Source of the DNA: an uncultured Flavobacteriales bacterium
GTDB lineage: Bacteria > Bacteroidota > Bacteroidia > Flavobacteriales_D > Parvicellaceae
Assembly (NCBI GenBank): GCA_938075455.1
Contig: CALJHN010000011.1
Span: 1 to 37,478 of the forward strand
Direction: 5' to 3'
DNA length: 37,478 nt
Below the pieces are notes generated by a model. It made no database searches, had not been told where the DNA came from, and saw only the letters and a program-made list of their open reading frames with translations. Below, piece by piece: positions 35,260 through 37,478 of this stretch (its first letter is position 1; every line of letters starts with the position of its first letter). The position numbers and the translations under genes are program-made.

Positions 35260-35694
35260 ATAGAAAAGCAACTAAAATATGATTTAGCCTATTTAAAAAT
35301 GGCTTTGGAGTGGGGTAATTTATCTCATTGTGAAAGAAAAAAAGTAGGTGCTATAATTGTTAAAAATAAAATGATTATTTCAGATGGATTTAATGGTACT
35401 CCATCTGGATTTGACAACAACTGCGAAGACGAAAATGGACATACAAATTGGTATGTACTTCATGCTGAAGCCAATGCTATTTTGAAAGTTGCAAAAAGTA
35501 CAAATAGTTGCCTTGATGCCACTCTATATCTTACACTATCTCCTTGCAAAGAATGTGCAAAATTAATTCACCAGTCAGGAATAAAAAGACTAGTCTATTC
35601 TAAACAATATAAAGACCTCTCAGGATTAAAATTTCTCGAAAAGGCCCAAATAGAAATTCAGCATATCAAACTACAAGAATTTGAAAAAAAATAA
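35260..35694 (+). CDS. dCMP deaminase, start codon abnormal
   Basis: This zinc enzyme of the cytidine/deoxycytidylate deaminase fold converts dCMP to dUMP for thymidylate synthesis. The zinc site is VLHAEANAI (His, catalytic Glu) with TLSPCKECAKLI (two Cys). From residue EKQLKYDLAYLKMALEWG the product matches family N termini. No ATG, GTG or TTG lies in frame between the tRNA and this segment; the codon just before it is ATA (35260), used here as the start, giving 144 residues. The only earlier normal start, GTG at 35215, is inside the tRNA T arm; the next ATG (35299) would remove the first helix. Either ATA is used or a base has changed. It overlaps the S41 protease gene by 14 bp. Confidence 0.85.
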   Translation: MEKQLKYDLAYLKMALEWGNLSHCERKKVGAIIVKNKMIISDGFNGTPSGFDNNCEDENGHTNWYVLHAEANAILKVAKSTNSCLDATLYLTLSPCKECAKLIHQSGIKRLVYSKQYKDLSGLKFLEKAQIEIQHIKLQEFEKK

Positions 35695-37219
35695 TCAGCT
35701 ATCGTTATTTGTTCTGGTTCTATTTATTGGTTTTTTTTCCAGTTTAACCTACTGGATTGGAATAAATCAGGGGAAAGTATTGTCTCCATATGTAAATCAA
35801 AACAAATGGACTAGTATTAATGTTGTTTTAGACAATCTTTTGAATAACTATGTAGACTCCTTAGATTCCTATGAATTATCCGAAAAATCTATTACTAACA
35901 TTTTAAAAGATTTAGATCCTCATTCTTCTTTTATACCTGCTAAAAAAAGACTTAGTGTAAATGAGTCATTAGTTGGTCACTTTGGAGGAATTGGTATTAG
36001 ATTTATGATCTATAACGATACACTTACAATTGTAGATGTAATTGAAGGTGGTCCATCTAAGTTAGCTGGATTAAAAAAGAGAGATAGAATAATTAAAATT
36101 GAAGGTGAAAATTTTGCAGGTGTTGGGATAAAAAATGAAGATGTACTAAAAAGACTGAAAGGAAAAGTAGGTAGTGAAGTAAATATCACTGTCTTAAATC
36201 CAAATAATAATATTTTAAATCATAAGTTGATAAGAGGTTCTATTCCACTCAAGTCTATTTCTGCAAGTACGATAATTGATAAAAATATTGGATACATCAA
36301 ATTAAGTTCGTTTTCTAATTCATCCGACATAGAATTTAAAAATGCAATTATTGAACTGAAAAATCAAGGAATGGAAAAACTCATTTTTGATTTAAGGTTT
36401 AACGGAGGTGGATATCTTCACCAGGCCATAAATATTTCCGATGAATTTTTAAAAAAAGATCAACTAATTGTTTATACAGAGGGAGCTTATTCAAAAAAAA
36501 GATCGTTTTACTCAAGATCTAAAGGTTTGTTTGAAAATGGAGAATTAGTAATTTTAGTCAATAGTTCTACTGCCTCTGCAAGTGAAATTGTAAGTGGGGC
36601 TATACAAGACAACAAGAGAGGTAAAATTCTAGGTCGAAGAACTTTTGGCAAAGGGTTAGTACAACAACCAATAATGTTACCTGACTCTTCCGAATTGAGA
36701 ATAACCACATCAAGATACTATACGCCATCTGGAAAATGTATACAAAAACCTTATGGAGATGATATTGACTACGACAATGATATTTTAGAAAGAATTGAAA
36801 GCGGTGAGCTAACACAAGAGGACTCTATTTTTGATAAAAGTATTTTCAAAGGAGGAATATTACCAGACATTTATTCGCCAATTGATACCCTGGGATATAG
36901 CGAGGCCATTAATAATATTATTTATACTAGAAAATGGAGAGATTTCTGTTTTAGTTACTTCGAAAAATTTCCAAATCCCAAGACATTAGACACCAAAGAT
37001 TATTACCATAATTTTAAAGTGGAAACTAAAGAACTTGAAAAATATTTAGAAGAAAATGGCAAACAAATTAAAAGTTATACGCCAAAAGAAATTTTGGATT
37101 TAAAATGGAGTTTAATGGTGGAATTAAGTAGTTATTACTATTCAGATCAATCGCGATACATATTAAATACTTTTAAAGATAGTGATATAAAAAAAGCTAT
37201 TGAAGAAATGTCAAATTAG
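35681..37219 (+). CDS. S41-family C-terminal processing protease
   Basis: This 512-residue periplasmic protease of the CtpA/tail-specific family is anchored by one N-terminal helix (about 7-28). A PDZ domain (about 95-180; VIEGGPSKLAGLKKRDRIIK) precedes the protease core. The catalytic Ser is in NSSTASASEIVSG and the Lys in RRTFGKGLVQQP, with FDLRFNGGGYLHQA before them. The C-terminal 100 residues are the usual helical extension. The start is TTG at 35681, within the end of the dCMP deaminase gene; no ATG offers the membrane helix. The substrate is unknown. It is cotranscribed with the deaminase. Confidence 0.93.
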   Translation: MKKNNQLSLFVLVLFIGFFSSLTYWIGINQGKVLSPYVNQNKWTSINVVLDNLLNNYVDSLDSYELSEKSITNILKDLDPHSSFIPAKKRLSVNESLVGHFGGIGIRFMIYNDTLTIVDVIEGGPSKLAGLKKRDRIIKIEGENFAGVGIKNEDVLKRLKGKVGSEVNITVLNPNNNILNHKLIRGSIPLKSISASTIIDKNIGYIKLSSFSNSSDIEFKNAIIELKNQGMEKLIFDLRFNGGGYLHQAINISDEFLKKDQLIVYTEGAYSKKRSFYSRSKGLFENGELVILVNSSTASASEIVSGAIQDNKRGKILGRRTFGKGLVQQPIMLPDSSELRITTSRYYTPSGKCIQKPYGDDIDYDNDILERIESGELTQEDSIFDKSIFKGGILPDIYSPIDTLGYSEAINNIIYTRKWRDFCFSYFEKFPNPKTLDTKDYYHNFKVETKELEKYLEENGKQIKSYTPKEILDLKWSLMVELSSYYYSDQSRYILNTFKDSDIKKAIEEMSN

Positions 37220-37245
37220 TATATTAAGTCATATTTTTAACCAAA

Positions 37246-37478
37246 ATGTATAGAACACACAATAACGGACAATTAAGAATTGAGGATGTCAATCAAAAGG
37301 TCAAATTATGCGGATGGGTCCAAAAATCAAGAGATTTAGGAGGAATGACATTTATAGACCTTAGAGACAGGTATGGAATTACCCAGTTGGCATTTAACGA
37401 AACATTAGACAAGACTCTTTCTCTCAAAGCAAGAAAATTAAATCGAGAATGGGTTATTGAAGTTGAAGGAATTGTAAA
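37246..37478 (+). CDS. aspS: Aspartyl-tRNA synthetase, 5' part only
   Basis: The first 77 codons are present and run off the window end. The N-terminal OB-fold anticodon-binding domain is plain: MYRTHNNGQLRIEDV, then VKLCGWVQKSRDLGGMTFID and LRDRYGITQLAF. The pattern 'RTHNxGxL' and 'RDRYGITQ' mark AspS of the bacterial type, as opposed to AsnS. Start: ATG at 37246, 26 bp after the S41 protease stop. Confidence 0.92.
   Translation, partial: MYRTHNNGQLRIEDVNQKVKLCGWVQKSRDLGGMTFIDLRDRYGITQLAFNETLDKTLSLKARKLNREWVIEVEGIV

Noticed and set aside
1..37478. CRISPR arrays, insertion sequences, phage or defence genes
   Set aside because: I saw no regularly spaced repeats, transposase or integrase motifs, or known defence domains on either strand.

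Overview
The window is an ordinary, gene-dense, AT-rich stretch of chromosome from a Bacteroidota bacterium, most likely a marine Flavobacteriales member. The family is uncertain; something near Crocinitomicaceae is a guess. The evidence is the fused lpxC/fabZ gene, the Omp28-type lipoprotein, the type IX secretion regulator PorX, the six-gene Alternative Complex III operon joined to cytochrome oxidase genes, the bacterial GH3 protein, Bacteroidota-type promoters (TAnnTTTG) and the lack of clear Shine-Dalgarno sites.

Layout. Bases 1-1428 hold the 3' end of a DUF6029-like outer-membrane protein gene and an Omp28-like lipoprotein gene. Bases 1432-5960 (minus) are a lipid A operon running HD phosphohydrolase, lpxD, lpxC/fabZ, lpxA. 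It diverges across 35 bp from porX (5996-7528, plus). Bases 7529-23670 (minus) form one co-directional block of about 16 kb. It starts with actA-actB-actC-actD-actE-actF-coxB-coxA, a quinol:cytochrome c reductase with the two core subunits of its oxidase. A likely terminator follows, then a small outer-membrane-like gene, ruvB, queG, ctaA and a lipoprotein gene, the last five joined by short overlaps. Bases 23879-27362 hold a SPOR-like secreted protein, an OmpA/TPR-like lipoprotein, a deoxynucleoside kinase and folK. Bases 27482-32443 (plus) hold sppA, a 33-residue membrane protein, a GH3-family enzyme, a secreted propeller-like protein and a second deoxynucleoside kinase. Bases 32446-35040 (minus) are prs-rplY-pth plus a small secreted protein. 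Bases 35160-37478 (plus) are tRNA-Leu(CAA), a dCMP deaminase gene with no normal start codon, an S41 protease and the 5' end of aspS.

How it fits together. The dominant theme is aerobic respiration: Alternative Complex III takes electrons from menaquinol and passes them to the cytochrome oxidase encoded beside it, while CtaA, downstream, belongs to the haem A pathway that oxidase needs. A second theme is the cell envelope: lipid A synthesis, PorX control of type IX secretion, and several lipoproteins. The rest is housekeeping in nucleotide, folate, tRNA and DNA-repair metabolism.

No phage, insertion sequence, CRISPR array, defence island or biosynthetic cluster is visible. No stretch over 300 bases lacks a gene; the longest intergenic gap is 23671-23878. 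I do not see a clearly new system. The best candidates for a second look are the small membrane protein-GH3-propeller operon, the missing start codon of the dCMP deaminase next to tRNA-Leu, the atypical CtaA haem ligand, and an act-cox terminator that contains the start codon of the next gene.
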